In this document: positions 17,138-25,509 of the stretch, piece after piece
Layout of the letters: each line of letters begins with the position of its first letter
Position numbering within the stretch: position 1 is the first letter of the stretch
NCBI RefSeq assembly: GCF_034661235.1
Contig: NZ_CP141059.1
Span: 992,001-1,056,000, forward strand
Length of the DNA stretch: 64,000 nucleotides
Direction: 5' to 3'
Origin: Nocardioides bizhenqiangii
GTDB taxonomy: Bacteria; Actinomycetota; Actinomycetes; Propionibacteriales; Nocardioidaceae
Notes under the pieces: generated by a model
What the model saw: only the letters and a program-made list of their open reading frames with translations
Told to the model about the DNA's origin: nothing
The model's database searches: none
Translations under genes and position numbers: made by a program

Positions 17138-17941
17138 CTACCCGAGCCAGCCCAGGCGCTGGCTGATGCGCTCCCCGCCGGCCTTCAGGTCGTCGATGAT
17201 CGCCTCGATCCGCGCCCGGTCGAAGCGGTAGGCGGGGCCGGAAGCGGCAACCGCGGCGACGACGACCCCGGTGTGGTCCCGGACCGGGACGGCCGCCGCG
17301 TTGAGGCCGGTCTCGAGCTCCTCGTACGCCGTCGCGAAGCCGTTCACCCGCGCGTCGGCCAGCTGCTTCATCAGGGTCTTGCGGGAGGTGATGGTGTGTT
17401 CGGTGTAGGCCTTCAGGCCGGCGGCGGCGAGCACGCTCTCGAGCTGCTCCTCGCCCATGTGGGCCATCAGGATCTTCCCGCTCGACGTCGCGTGCAGCGG
17501 CGTGAGCTGGCCGACCCAGTTCTGGCTGGCCACCGCCGCCGAGCCCAGGGCCTGCTGGACGTGGACCGAGTAGTGCTCGCGGACCACCGCGAGGTTGATG
17601 GTCTCGTCGAACCGCTGGGCCAGGTCGTCGACGACCGGCCGAGCCTGCCGGACCATGTCGAGGCGCGAGGGGATCGCGCTCGCGAGCCGCAGCACGCCGA
17701 ACCCGAGCTGGTACTTGCCCCGCTCGGAGTTCTGCTCGACGAGGTCGCGCTCCTCGAGGGCGGCGAGGAGCCGGAATGCCGTCGACTTGTGGACGCCGAT
17801 CTCGGCGGCCACCTCGCTCACGCCGGCGCTGCCCTCGCGGGCAAGGATCTCGAGCACGCTGACTGCCCGGTCGACCGACTGGACTCCGCCGGGGGCCTCG
17901 CCGGCGCCCCGACCGTTCGCCTTCTGCTTACCGTTGCTCAT
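17138..17941 (-). CDS. IclR family transcriptional regulator
   Basis: The 267-residue protein has an N-terminal winged helix (VQSVDRAVSVLEILAREGSAG..., with VAAEIGVHKSTAFRLLAALE as recognition region) and the IclR effector domain, including LHATSSGKILMAHM and YEELETGLNAAAVPV. It sits between the choline-oxidation unit and folD, in the centre of the island, and is the only regulator inside it. It is the best candidate for binding the repeated TTGCG-N5-CGCAA palindrome. A TACAGT box ends 6 nt before the ATG, so its mRNA is probably leaderless. Effector unknown; betaine, dimethylglycine or sarcosine are reasonable guesses. Confidence 0.9.
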   Translation of the reverse strand: MSNGKQKANGRGAGEAPGGVQSVDRAVSVLEILAREGSAGVSEVAAEIGVHKSTAFRLLAALEERDLVEQNSERGKYQLGFGVLRLASAIPSRLDMVRQARPVVDDLAQRFDETINLAVVREHYSVHVQQALGSAAVASQNWVGQLTPLHATSSGKILMAHMGEEQLESVLAAAGLKAYTEHTITSRKTLMKQLADARVNGFATAYEELETGLNAAAVPVRDHTGVVVAAVAASGPAYRFDRARIEAIIDDLKAGGERISQRLGWLG

Positions 17942-17947
17942 GGCGCA

Positions 17948-17953
17948 ACTGTA
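17948..17953 (-). promoter_or_regulatory. Leaderless -10 box of the IclR gene
   Basis: On the minus strand TACAGT is followed by 6 nt and the ATG at 17941. Confidence 0.5.
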
Positions 17954-18041
17954 CGGGATGGACCGCTGGATCGGGCGCTAGAACGGGTCATGTGACCCGG
18001 ATCATCGTCCGACCTGGGCGACAGGTCCCGCGATCACCCCC

Positions 18042-18106
18042 TTGACAGGGCATCGCGTCGCCTCCCAGACTGTTGCGCATCATGCACATCGTTGTGCAGT
18101 TCGCAC
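18042..18106 (+). promoter_or_regulatory. folD promoter with degenerate island operator
   Basis: TTGACA (18042-18047), an 18-bp spacer and CAGACT (18066-18071) form a plausible sigma-70-type promoter. Just downstream are TTGCG (18073-18077) and TTGTGcagttCGCAC (18092-18106), a weak form of TTGCG-N5-CGCAA, plus a TGCAC/GTGCA inverted repeat at 18083-18098. The position suggests control of the folate unit together with the island. Confidence 0.5.
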
Positions 18107-18118
18107 CAAGGTGGAGAA

Positions 18119-18226
18119 ATGATCCGAGTCTGCCCGCTCTCTGCACTCCCCCCGGGGGTGGCCCTCCAGCTCCGGCTCTCCGGTCGGTGGCGCCGGCCAG
18201 TTCAACGTTGCCCCGTGCCGGCCTGA
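18119..18226 (+). CDS. Possible 35-residue leader ORF upstream of folD
   Basis: GGTGGAGAA precedes an ATG at 18119. The frame encodes [14 protein letters not shown]... ending CPVPA and stops one base before the folD ATG at 18228 (TGAGATG). The good ribosome binding site and exact abutment suggest translational coupling or a leader peptide, since folD has no strong site of its own. The peptide has no recognised family, and the GC-rich run could equally form RNA structure. Confidence 0.33.
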   Translation: MIRVCPLSALPPGVALQLRLSGRWRRPVQRCPVPA

Positions 18227-18227
18227 G

Positions 18228-19136
18228 ATGAGCAAGATGACCACTGCGACACGGATCGACGGCAAGCGGGTTGCCGCTGACATCAAGCAAGCGCTGGCCG
18301 TGAGGGTGAGAGCCCTGCACGGTCACGGAAGCCGACCGGGGCTGGGCACCATCCTGGTCGGCGAGGACCCGGGTAGCCACGCCTACGTGGCCGGGAAGCA
18401 CCGCGACTGCTCCGACGTCGGGATCGCCTCGATCCGGGTCGAGCTGCCGGCCACCGCGAGCCAGGCCGAGGTCGAGGACGCCGTACGCCGCCTCAACGAC
18501 GACCCGGGCTGCACCGGCTTCATCGTCCAGCTCCCGCTGCCGGCGCACATCGACACCCATCGGGTGCTCCAGCTGATCGACCCCGACAAGGACGCAGACG
18601 GGCTGCACCCGACCAACCTGGGCAAGCTGGTGCTCGGGATGCCCGGCCCGCTCCCGTGCACGCCGCGGGGGATCATCGAGCTGCTCCGCCAGCACGACGT
18701 GCCGATCACCGGCCAGCGGTTCTGCGTGATCGGCTGCGGCCTCACCGTCGGCCGACCGCTCGGCCTGATGCTCACCCGGCCCACCGAGCACGCGACCGTC
18801 ACCCTGTGCCACGAGGCGACCGTCGACGTCGCGGCGCACACGCGCGCCTCCGACGTGGTGGTCGCGGCGGCCGGCGTCGCGCACCTGGTCAAGCCGGACT
18901 GGGTGCTGCCCGGCGCGACCGTGCTGTCCGTCGGGATCACCCGCACCATCGAGGGGATCCTGGGCGACGTCCATCCCGAGGTCGACGCGGTGGCGGGCAA
19001 GGTCAGCGGCGCGACCGGAGGCGTCGGTCCGATGACGCGCGCCATGCTGCTCACCAACATCGTCGAGATCGCCGAGCGGAGCCTCGAGCAGCAGTCCGGC
19101 AACGGCCTGGCCGCGCCCTCCCTCGAACCGGCATGA
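18228..19136 (+). CDS. folD: Bifunctional methylene-THF dehydrogenase/cyclohydrolase FolD
   Basis: FolD converts 5,10-methylene-THF to 10-formyl-THF with NADP+. The 302-residue protein shows YVAGKHRDC with the catalytic-type Lys, [24 protein letters not shown], and the C-terminal VGPMTRAML. An in-frame ATG at 18237 is an alternative start. It heads a four-gene unit (folD-folP-metF-like-folC) joined by 4-bp overlaps. In the island it accepts methylene-THF from dimethylglycine and sarcosine oxidation and feeds PurU. Confidence 0.95.
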   Translation: MSKMTTATRIDGKRVAADIKQALAVRVRALHGHGSRPGLGTILVGEDPGSHAYVAGKHRDCSDVGIASIRVELPATASQAEVEDAVRRLNDDPGCTGFIVQLPLPAHIDTHRVLQLIDPDKDADGLHPTNLGKLVLGMPGPLPCTPRGIIELLRQHDVPITGQRFCVIGCGLTVGRPLGLMLTRPTEHATVTLCHEATVDVAAHTRASDVVVAAAGVAHLVKPDWVLPGATVLSVGITRTIEGILGDVHPEVDAVAGKVSGATGGVGPMTRAMLLTNIVEIAERSLEQQSGNGLAAPSLEPA

Positions 19137-20005
19137 CCACGCTCCAGCACCCGCCGCACGCGCGGTCGTCGGCACCCGAGGCCGCGCGGTGCCGCGTGAT
19201 GGGCATCGTCAACGTCACGCCCGACTCGTTCTCCGACGGGGGACGGTACGTCGACCCCACGGCCGCCATCGAGCACGGCCTCGCCCTCGTGCGGCAGGGT
19301 GCCGACCTGGTCGACGTCGGCGGCGAGTCGACGCGACCCGGCGCCGAGCGGGTGGCCGAGGAGGACGAGCTCCGGCGGGTCCTGCCCGTCGTACGAGCGC
19401 TGAGCTCGGCCGGCGCCCAGGTGTCGATCGACACCATGCGCGCGTCGGTCGCTGCTGCCGCGGTCGATGCTGGTGCCACGCTCGTCAACGACGTGTCGGG
19501 AGGCCTGGCCGACCCGGAGATGCTGCCGTTCCTCGCGGAGGCCGGCGTGGGCTGCGTGCTCATGCACTGGCGGGCGCACTCGAAGCTGATGCAGGAGCGG
19601 GCGACGTACCGCAGCGTGGCGGAGGACGTCCGCACCGAGCTCGCTCGCCGCTGCGACGCGGCCATGGCCGCCGGGGTCAGCGCCGACCGGATCATCCTCG
19701 ACCCCGGCCTGGGGTTCGCCAAGGCGCCGGAGCACAGCTGGTCGCTGCTGGCGCGCCTGCCCCGGCTGATGTCCTTGGGCTTCCCGCTGCTGGTGGGGGC
19801 GTCCCGGAAGCGCTTCCTCGCCGAGTGCGTCGGCGGCGGTGACCTCGACGCAGCGCACCCGACCGACCGGGACGCCGTTTCGGCCGCCGTCGCCACGGTG
19901 GCGGCGCTCACGGGTGCCTGGGGTGTGCGCGTCCACGACGTGCCCGCCGCGGTAGCCGGCGCGCGGGTCGCTGCGCGGCTGGCCGCCGAGTGGCCGGAGA
20001 GGTAA
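19133..20005 (+). CDS. folP: Dihydropteroate synthase
   Basis: FolP joins p-aminobenzoate to the pterin diphosphate in folate synthesis. The 290 residues contain both signatures, [15 protein letters not shown] (23-37) and [35 protein letters not shown] and [10 protein letters not shown] also agree with functional actinobacterial FolP1. The start is fixed by an ATGA overlap with folD. Presence inside a demethylation island suggests an extra, inducible supply of folate; whether another folP exists elsewhere cannot be seen here. Confidence 0.93.
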   Translation: MTTLQHPPHARSSAPEAARCRVMGIVNVTPDSFSDGGRYVDPTAAIEHGLALVRQGADLVDVGGESTRPGAERVAEEDELRRVLPVVRALSSAGAQVSIDTMRASVAAAAVDAGATLVNDVSGGLADPEMLPFLAEAGVGCVLMHWRAHSKLMQERATYRSVAEDVRTELARRCDAAMAAGVSADRIILDPGLGFAKAPEHSWSLLARLPRLMSLGFPLLVGASRKRFLAECVGGGDLDAAHPTDRDAVSAAVATVAALTGAWGVRVHDVPAAVAGARVAARLAAEWPER

Positions 20006-20013
20006 CGGCTCCG

Positions 20014-20859
20014 ATGCTCACCCGCACGCGCTCCGACGTCGTACGACGCCTGCTCGACAACGCCCGCTTCGAGGTGCTCCCGACCGCGCGGGTCGAGGAG
20101 GCCGTTGTCACCCACCTCGCGCCCGGCCGCACGGTCACTGTGACGGCCTCGCCGTCACAGGGCCTGGAGGCGACCCTCGCGCTGACCGAGCGGCTCGCGG
20201 CCCTCGGCTACGACGTCGTGCCCCACCTCGCGGCCCGGATGATCGCCGGTCGTTCCGAGCTGGCGGAGATCTCCGACCGCCTCCTGGGGTCGGGCGTGAC
20301 GACGGTGTTCGTGCCGGGCGGTGACGCCGACCCGGTCGGCCCCTACGCCGGAGCACTGGACCTGCTCGACGATCTCGCGTCGATCGGCAACCCCTTCGCG
20401 GAGGTGGGGATCACGGGCTACCCCGAGTCCCACCCGACCATCCACGACGACGTCACGGTCCAGACCATGTGGGACAAGCGACGCCACGCCACCCAGATCG
20501 TCAGCAACCTGACCTTCGACCCGCGCGTCCTGGGCTCCTGGGTGCGGCGGGTCCGGGCGCGCGGCGTGACCACGCCGATCCTCGTCGGTCTCCCCGGCCC
20601 GGTCGACCGCACCAAGCTCCTGACCATGGCCACCAAGATCGGTGTGGGGGAGTCGACGAAGTTCCTCGCGAAGAACCGTGGCGTCTTCGGCCGGATCGCC
20701 GTGCCCGGAGGCTACGACCCGATGCGCCTGCTGACCCGTGCGGCGGGGGTCCTCGGCGACGACCGGATGCACGTCCGTGGCCTGCACCTCTTCACCTTCA
20801 ACCAGGTGGCCGAGACCGAGGCCTGGCGCCGCGAGCAGCTGGCCCGGTGGGAGCGGTGA
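20014..20859 (+). CDS. Methylenetetrahydrofolate reductase-like protein
   Basis: The product (281 residues from the ATG at 20014; a GTG at 19990 is also in frame) belongs to the MTHFR fold. It keeps an FE pair (RFEVLPT) where the E. coli catalytic Glu lies, VPGGDADP at the flavin-contact region, GYPESHP and SNLTFDP. It is more divergent than housekeeping MetF, lacking the canonical FFPPKT form. In the unit between folP and folC it could interconvert methylene- and methyl-THF, sending betaine-derived carbon to methionine, or act as an accessory folate enzyme. GGAGAGG lies 11 nt before the ATG. Confidence 0.75.
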   Translation: MLTRTRSDVVRRLLDNARFEVLPTARVEEAVVTHLAPGRTVTVTASPSQGLEATLALTERLAALGYDVVPHLAARMIAGRSELAEISDRLLGSGVTTVFVPGGDADPVGPYAGALDLLDDLASIGNPFAEVGITGYPESHPTIHDDVTVQTMWDKRRHATQIVSNLTFDPRVLGSWVRRVRARGVTTPILVGLPGPVDRTKLLTMATKIGVGESTKFLAKNRGVFGRIAVPGGYDPMRLLTRAAGVLGDDRMHVRGLHLFTFNQVAETEAWRREQLARWER

Positions 20860-22190
20860 GCGCGGTCGCGGCCGGGGCGCCGGAGATGGCGCTGGCAGAC
20901 GTGGAGCAGCAGCTGCTCGCCCGCTGGCCCGAGACCCGGATGGATCCCACGCTCGACCGCGTGGCCATGTTGCTCGGCCTGCTCGGGAGGCCCGAGACGG
21001 CGTACCGGTCGATCCACCTGACGGGCACCAACGGCAAGACCAGCACGGCTCGCATGGTCGAGGCGCTGCTCGCTGCGTGCGGGAGCCGGACCGGGCGGTT
21101 CACCAGTCCCCACCTGGAGAGCATGCGCGAGCGCATCTCCCTCGACCTGCACCCGATCGACGTCGATCGTTTCGTCCGCAGCTACCAGGCGGTCGCCGAG
21201 CAGGCCGCGGTGGTCGACTGCGCATCGACGCACCCCGTGTCCTTCTTCGAGATGACCGTCGCCATGGCGTACCAGGCGTTCGCCGCCCACGGCGTCGACG
21301 CGGCTGTCGTCGAGGTCGGCATGGGCGGCCGGTGGGACGCGACCAACGTCATCACGGCCGACGTCGCCGCGATCCTTCCGGTCGCGCTGGACCACACCGA
21401 CTACCTCGGCCCGACCGTGGAGGCGATCGCCGCGGAGAAGGCGGGCATCATCAAGGCGGGCGCCGCCGCGGTCTCCGCACGCCAGCCGGACGACGTGTCG
21501 GCCGTCCTCTGCGCTCGTGCCGACGCCGTCGGCGCCGAGCTCGCGGTCGAGGGGCGGGATTTCGCGGTGACGCGCCGCTCGCCGATGGCGAGCGGCCAGC
21601 TCCTGTCCTTCCGGGGACTCCACCGGCAGTACGACGACGTCCCGCTCGCCCTGCACGGTGAGCACCAGGCGCAGAACGCCGCGGTGGCCATCGCCTCGGC
21701 CGAGGCGTTCCTGGGCGGCCCGCTCGACGTCGACCTGGTGCGGACGGTGCTGGGACGCGTCGCCTCGCCCGGGCGGTTCGAGATCCGGCCCGGCACGCCG
21801 CCGGTGGTCCTGGACGCCGCGCACAACCCGCACGGGGCCCGCGCCCTCGCGCGCAACCTGGCGGAGCAGGTGTCGGGTCGCACGATCGCCGTGCTGGCGG
21901 TCATGGCCGACAAGGACTACTCGGCCGTGCTCCACGAGCTGGAGGGCGTGGTCGACCTGGTCGTCTGCACCCGCAACTCGAGCCCGCGGTCCCTGCCCGC
22001 CGACGAGCTCGCGGCCCAGGCGACCGACGTGTTCGGCCCGAGCCGTGTCCATCTCGCGGCGGACGTGGCCTCCGGCCTCGCCGCTGCCCGCGCCCTCGCC
22101 GACGCCCGTCCGGGTTCGACGGACGTCGTCCTCGTCACCGGGTCGGTCGTCACCGTCGGAGATGCGAGCAGCGGGCCCACCGACGGCTGA
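20856..22190 (+). CDS. folC: Folylpolyglutamate / dihydrofolate synthase
   Basis: FolC adds glutamate to dihydropteroate and to folates, retaining them in the cell. The GTG at 20856 overlaps the previous stop (GTGA). The 444 residues contain the Mur-ligase P-loop HLTGTNGKTSTARM (54-67), EVGMGGRWDATNV, DHTDYLGPTVEAIAAEKAGIIK and a C-terminal VVLDAAHNPHGARAL. It is the last gene of the folate unit, which ends at the hairpin at 22241. DHFS activity is likely because folP is adjacent. Confidence 0.92.
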   Translation: MSAVAAGAPEMALADVEQQLLARWPETRMDPTLDRVAMLLGLLGRPETAYRSIHLTGTNGKTSTARMVEALLAACGSRTGRFTSPHLESMRERISLDLHPIDVDRFVRSYQAVAEQAAVVDCASTHPVSFFEMTVAMAYQAFAAHGVDAAVVEVGMGGRWDATNVITADVAAILPVALDHTDYLGPTVEAIAAEKAGIIKAGAAAVSARQPDDVSAVLCARADAVGAELAVEGRDFAVTRRSPMASGQLLSFRGLHRQYDDVPLALHGEHQAQNAAVAIASAEAFLGGPLDVDLVRTVLGRVASPGRFEIRPGTPPVVLDAAHNPHGARALARNLAEQVSGRTIAVLAVMADKDYSAVLHELEGVVDLVVCTRNSSPRSLPADELAAQATDVFGPSRVHLAADVASGLAAARALADARPGSTDVVLVTGSVVTVGDASSGPTDG

Positions 22191-22240
22191 CGGGTCGCTG
22201 CGAGAGCAGCACTGCCCTGCCCGGGCTCACCCGTCAGCTC

Positions 22241-22278
22241 GGGGTTGGGTGTCGACGTCTCCGTCGGCGCCCAACCCC
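22241..22278. terminator. Bidirectional hairpin between folC and pabA
   Basis: GGGGTTGGG (22241-22249) and CCCAACCCC (22270-22278) are perfect inverse complements enclosing a GC-rich loop that can extend the stem. The element lies in the short gap between two convergent genes. No T run is visible, so termination strength is uncertain. Confidence 0.6.
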
Positions 22279-22302
22279 ACCCAGGTCAGGGCCCGGAGCA
22301 CC

Positions 22303-22887
22303 TCAGGGGGCGCAGCGGAGGAAGTTCTGGACCAGCCGGGCGCCGTACTGGCTCAGCACCGACTCGGGGTGGAACTGAACACCGTGCAACGGGCGGCTGC
22401 GGTGACGGACCCCCATCACCACGGTGCCCTGGTCGTCATCGCTGCACGTTGCGGTGACGACGAGGTCGTCGGGGACCTTCGTCGCGGAGAGCGAGTGGTA
22501 GCGCACCGCGGGGTACGGCGACGGGATCCCGGCGAAGACCCCTGCGCCGTCGTGGTGCACCGAGGCGACGGCGCCGTGCGCCGGCCGGACCCGCTCGACG
22601 ACGCCGCCGAAGGCCGAGACCAGGCCCTGCATGCCCAGGCAGACGCCGAGGACGGGCACCGTCGCCGAGCGAACGACCTCGCCGCCGACCGCGAAGTCGC
22701 TCGCGTCGAGGGGATGCCCGGGGCCGGGGGAGAGCACCACCCGGTCGTAGGAGAGGACGTGTGCGGGTGTCGTCGCGTCGTGCTGGACGACGTCCGGAAG
22801 CACGCCCGTCACGGCAGCGACGAGGTGCACGAGGTTCCACACGTAGGAGTCGTGGTGGTCGACCACGACGACGCGGGGAGTCGGCAT
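22303..22887 (-). CDS. pabA: Glutamine amidotransferase, anthranilate/PABA synthase component II type
   Basis: This class-I glutaminase supplies ammonia to chorismate-using synthases. The ATG at 22887 follows GGGAGGGA and gives 194 residues. VVDHHDSYVWNLVH, LSPGPGHP, the nucleophile in GVCLGMQ (Cys83) and the His-Glu of GVQFHPESVLS are intact. PabA and TrpG cannot be separated by sequence alone. Position beside folP and folC favours p-aminobenzoate for folate, although no pabB partner is in the window. Confidence 0.82.
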   Translation of the reverse strand: MPTPRVVVVDHHDSYVWNLVHLVAAVTGVLPDVVQHDATTPAHVLSYDRVVLSPGPGHPLDASDFAVGGEVVRSATVPVLGVCLGMQGLVSAFGGVVERVRPAHGAVASVHHDGAGVFAGIPSPYPAVRYHSLSATKVPDDLVVTATCSDDDQGTVVMGVRHRSRPLHGVQFHPESVLSQYGARLVQNFLRCAP

Positions 22888-22944
22888 CACGGGCGTCCCT
22901 CCCAGTCCTCGTCGAATCGGAGCCAAATCGGGCGCTCAAGCCCC

Positions 22945-22974
22945 TTGACGGCACACTCCAGCAGACGGCATTGT
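22945..22974 (+). promoter_or_regulatory. Promoter of the betaine demethylation operon
   Basis: TTGACG (22945-22950), an 18-bp spacer and CATTGT (22969-22974) fit a primary-sigma promoter about 46 bp before the dimethylglycine oxidase start. The island operator begins at the end of the -10 box. Confidence 0.55.
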
Positions 22975-23009
22975 TGCTGTCAACGCAATGCGATGCAGAT
23001 TACGCAACA
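22974..23009 (+). promoter_or_regulatory. Island operator copy before the demethylation operon
   Basis: TTGCTgtcaaCGCAA (22974-22988) has one mismatch from TTGCG-N5-CGCAA and covers the expected transcription start. A further ATTACGCAAC (23000-23009) directly precedes the AGGAGG site, as before purU. CGCAATGCG is shared with the betB upstream palindrome. Confidence 0.65.
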
Positions 23010-23020
23010 GGAGGAACCCC

Positions 23021-25459
23021 ATGGCTGGTCGACGGACCGTCATCATCGGTGCGGGAGTGGTGGGGGCCGCGCTGGCCGATGAGCTGTCCGCGCGCGGCTG
23101 GACGGACATCACCGTCGTCGACCAGGGCGACCTGCCGGTGACCGGTGGTTCCTCGTCGCACGCGCCGGGCCTGGTCTTCCAGGCCAGCGGCTCCAAGGTG
23201 CTCACCGAGATGGCCCGCTACACGGTGGAGAAGTTCGTCTCGTTGCAGCACGAGGGCCAGTCCTGCTTCCTGCAGGTCGGCGGCCTCGAGGTCGCGACCA
23301 CGCCGGAGCGCCTCGCCGAGCTGCACCGCCGGCACGGCTGGCTCACCTCCTGGGGCGTCGAGGCCGAAGTCGTCGACGCCGACCGCTGCGTGGAGCTGCA
23401 CTCGCTCGTCGACCGCGGCCAGGTCCTCGGCGGCCTGTGGTGCCCGACCGACGGTCTGGCCAAGGCGCTGTGGGCCGTCGAGGCGCAGATCGAGCGGGCG
23501 AAGGGCCGTGGCGTGAAGTTCCTCGCCCGCCACGAGGTCACCGACATCCGCGTCGAGGACGACAAGGTGGTCGGCGTCGTGACGGACCACGGAGAGCTCC
23601 CGGCCGACATCGTCGTCTCGTGCGCGGGCATCTGGGGCCCGAAGGTCGCCGCCCTGGTCGGCCTGGACCTCCCGCTCACCCCTCTCGCGCACCAGTTGGC
23701 CGTGACCGGCTCGATCCCCGAGGTCGCCGGCCAGACCGACGAGGCAATCCGCCCGATCCTGCGCCACCAGGAGCATGGCCTCTACTACCGCGACAACTTC
23801 GACGGCCTGACCATCGGCTACTACCACCACGAGCCGATGCCGATCTCGGCTTACGACATCCGGGCGGTCGACGAGACCGAGGAGATGCCGTCCGTCCTCG
23901 AGTTCACCCCGGAGGACTTCGAGCCGGCCTGGGCCGAGACGCAGGCCCTGCTCCCCGCCACCAACGACACCAAGGTCGAGGAGGGCATCAACGGCCTCTT
24001 CTCCTTCACCACCGACGGCATGCCGCTGCTCGGCGAGTCGCGTGAGGTCAAGGGCTTCTGGGTCGCCGAGGCCGTGTGGGTCACCCACTCCGCGGGTGTC
24101 GGCCGTGCCATGGCCGAGTGGCTTGCCAATGGCCACTGCGAGACCTTCGACATCCACGAGTGCGACGTGAACCGCTTCGAGGACTACCAGATCGCCCCGG
24201 CGTACGTGCTCGAGCGCGACTGCCAGAACTTCCGCGAGGTCTACGACATCCTGCACCCGCTGCAGCCGATGGACTCCCCGCGCAACGTCCGCCTCTCGCC
24301 GTTCTTCAGCCGCGAGGAGGAGCTCGACGCCTTCTTCCTGCCGGCCAATGGCTGGGAGCGCCCGCACTGGTACGGCGCCAACGCCGGCCTGGTCGAGCGC
24401 TATGACATCCCGACCCCCAACGACTGGGCCGCGAGGTACTGGGACCCGATCGTCGGCGCCGAGGCGAAGGCGACCCGCGAGGGCGTCGCGATGTACGACA
24501 TGACCGCCCTCAAGCGGATCAACGTCACCGGGCCCGGCGCCGTCGACTTCCTGCAGCGCCTGTGCACCAACGACGTCGACAAGTCGGTCGGCGCGGTGGT
24601 CTACACCCTGCTCCTCGGCGCCGACGGCGGCATCCGTAGCGACATCACGGTCGCCCGTCTGGGCAAGCACCATTACCAGGTCGGTGCCAATGGTGCGCTG
24701 GACATCGACTGGTTCGAGCGCCACCTCCCCGAGGACGGCACCGTCCAGGTCACCGACATCACGCCGGGCACCTGCTGCATCGGCCTGTGGGGCCCGAAGG
24801 CCCGCGACGTGCTCGCCGGCATCACCGACGCGGACATGACCAACGACGGTCTCAAGTACTTCCGCGCGAAGTCCCTCACCATCGGCAACGTCCCGGTCAC
24901 CGCCTGGCGCCTGTCGTACGTCGGCGAGCTGGGCTGGGAGATCTACACGACCGCCGACCTCGGCCAGCGCCTCTGGGACACCCTCTGGGAGGCCGGCCAG
25001 GAGCACGGCATCATCGCCGCCGGCCGTGGCGCCTTCAACAGCCTCCGCCTGGAGAAGGGCTACCGCTCGTTCGGTGGCGACATGACCAACGAGCACGACC
25101 CGTACGAGGCCGGCCTCGGCTTCGCGGTGAAGCTGGACAAGGGCGACTTCATCGGCCGCGACGCGCTGATCGCCCGCAAGGAGCGCCAGACCCGGACGCT
25201 GGCCTGCCTGACGATCGACAGCACCGAGGACGTCGTCCTCGGCAAGGAGCCGGTCTTCGCCGACGGCAAGCCGGTCGGCTACGTCACCTCCGCGGCGTAC
25301 GGCTACACGATCGAGAAGGGCATCGCCTACGCCTGGCTGCCGCTCGAGGTCGCCGAGGTCGGCACCGAGCTCGAGATCGGCTACTTCGACAAGCGGGTCA
25401 GGGCCGTCGTCACCGCCGAGCCGCTCTTCGACCCGAAGATGACCCGCCTCCGCGGCTGA
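23021..25459 (+). CDS. Dimethylglycine oxidase/dehydrogenase (FAD + GcvT domains)
   Basis: This enzyme demethylates N,N-dimethylglycine to sarcosine and passes the carbon to THF as methylene-THF. The 812-residue size and layout match Arthrobacter dimethylglycine oxidase: an FAD-binding fold (VIIGAGVVGAALADEL, 7-22), GGSSSHAPGLVFQ near 42-54, which matches the conserved His-containing flavin region, and GLFSFTTDGMPLLGES. From about residue 430 come the aminomethyltransferase-like folate domains with TREGVAMYDMT and SYVGELGWEIY. Whether O2 or an electron-transfer protein accepts electrons is not decided by sequence. GGAGGAA lies 6 nt before the ATG. It heads the long demethylation operon. Confidence 0.92.
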   Translation: MAGRRTVIIGAGVVGAALADELSARGWTDITVVDQGDLPVTGGSSSHAPGLVFQASGSKVLTEMARYTVEKFVSLQHEGQSCFLQVGGLEVATTPERLAELHRRHGWLTSWGVEAEVVDADRCVELHSLVDRGQVLGGLWCPTDGLAKALWAVEAQIERAKGRGVKFLARHEVTDIRVEDDKVVGVVTDHGELPADIVVSCAGIWGPKVAALVGLDLPLTPLAHQLAVTGSIPEVAGQTDEAIRPILRHQEHGLYYRDNFDGLTIGYYHHEPMPISAYDIRAVDETEEMPSVLEFTPEDFEPAWAETQALLPATNDTKVEEGINGLFSFTTDGMPLLGESREVKGFWVAEAVWVTHSAGVGRAMAEWLANGHCETFDIHECDVNRFEDYQIAPAYVLERDCQNFREVYDILHPLQPMDSPRNVRLSPFFSREEELDAFFLPANGWERPHWYGANAGLVERYDIPTPNDWAARYWDPIVGAEAKATREGVAMYDMTALKRINVTGPGAVDFLQRLCTNDVDKSVGAVVYTLLLGADGGIRSDITVARLGKHHYQVGANGALDIDWFERHLPEDGTVQVTDITPGTCCIGLWGPKARDVLAGITDADMTNDGLKYFRAKSLTIGNVPVTAWRLSYVGELGWEIYTTADLGQRLWDTLWEAGQEHGIIAAGRGAFNSLRLEKGYRSFGGDMTNEHDPYEAGLGFAVKLDKGDFIGRDALIARKERQTRTLACLTIDSTEDVVLGKEPVFADGKPVGYVTSAAYGYTIEKGIAYAWLPLEVAEVGTELEIGYFDKRVRAVVTAEPLFDPKMTRLRG

Positions 25460-25509
25460 TCACCCCGTCTCTCATTCCTTCTCAACCCTTCTTCCTTCGG
25501 AGGTTCCCT

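Noticed and set aside
18107..18227. Known THF or glycine riboswitch before folD
   Set aside because: The conserved core sequences of those classes could not be found.
22191..22302. Possible small gene between folC and pabA
   Set aside because: The gap is dominated by the convergent terminator hairpin and has no start with a ribosome binding site.
23000..25096. A 698-codon minus-strand frame opposite dimethylglycine oxidase
   Set aside because: The plus-strand product is a clear family member with a good ribosome binding site; the antisense frame has no motifs.
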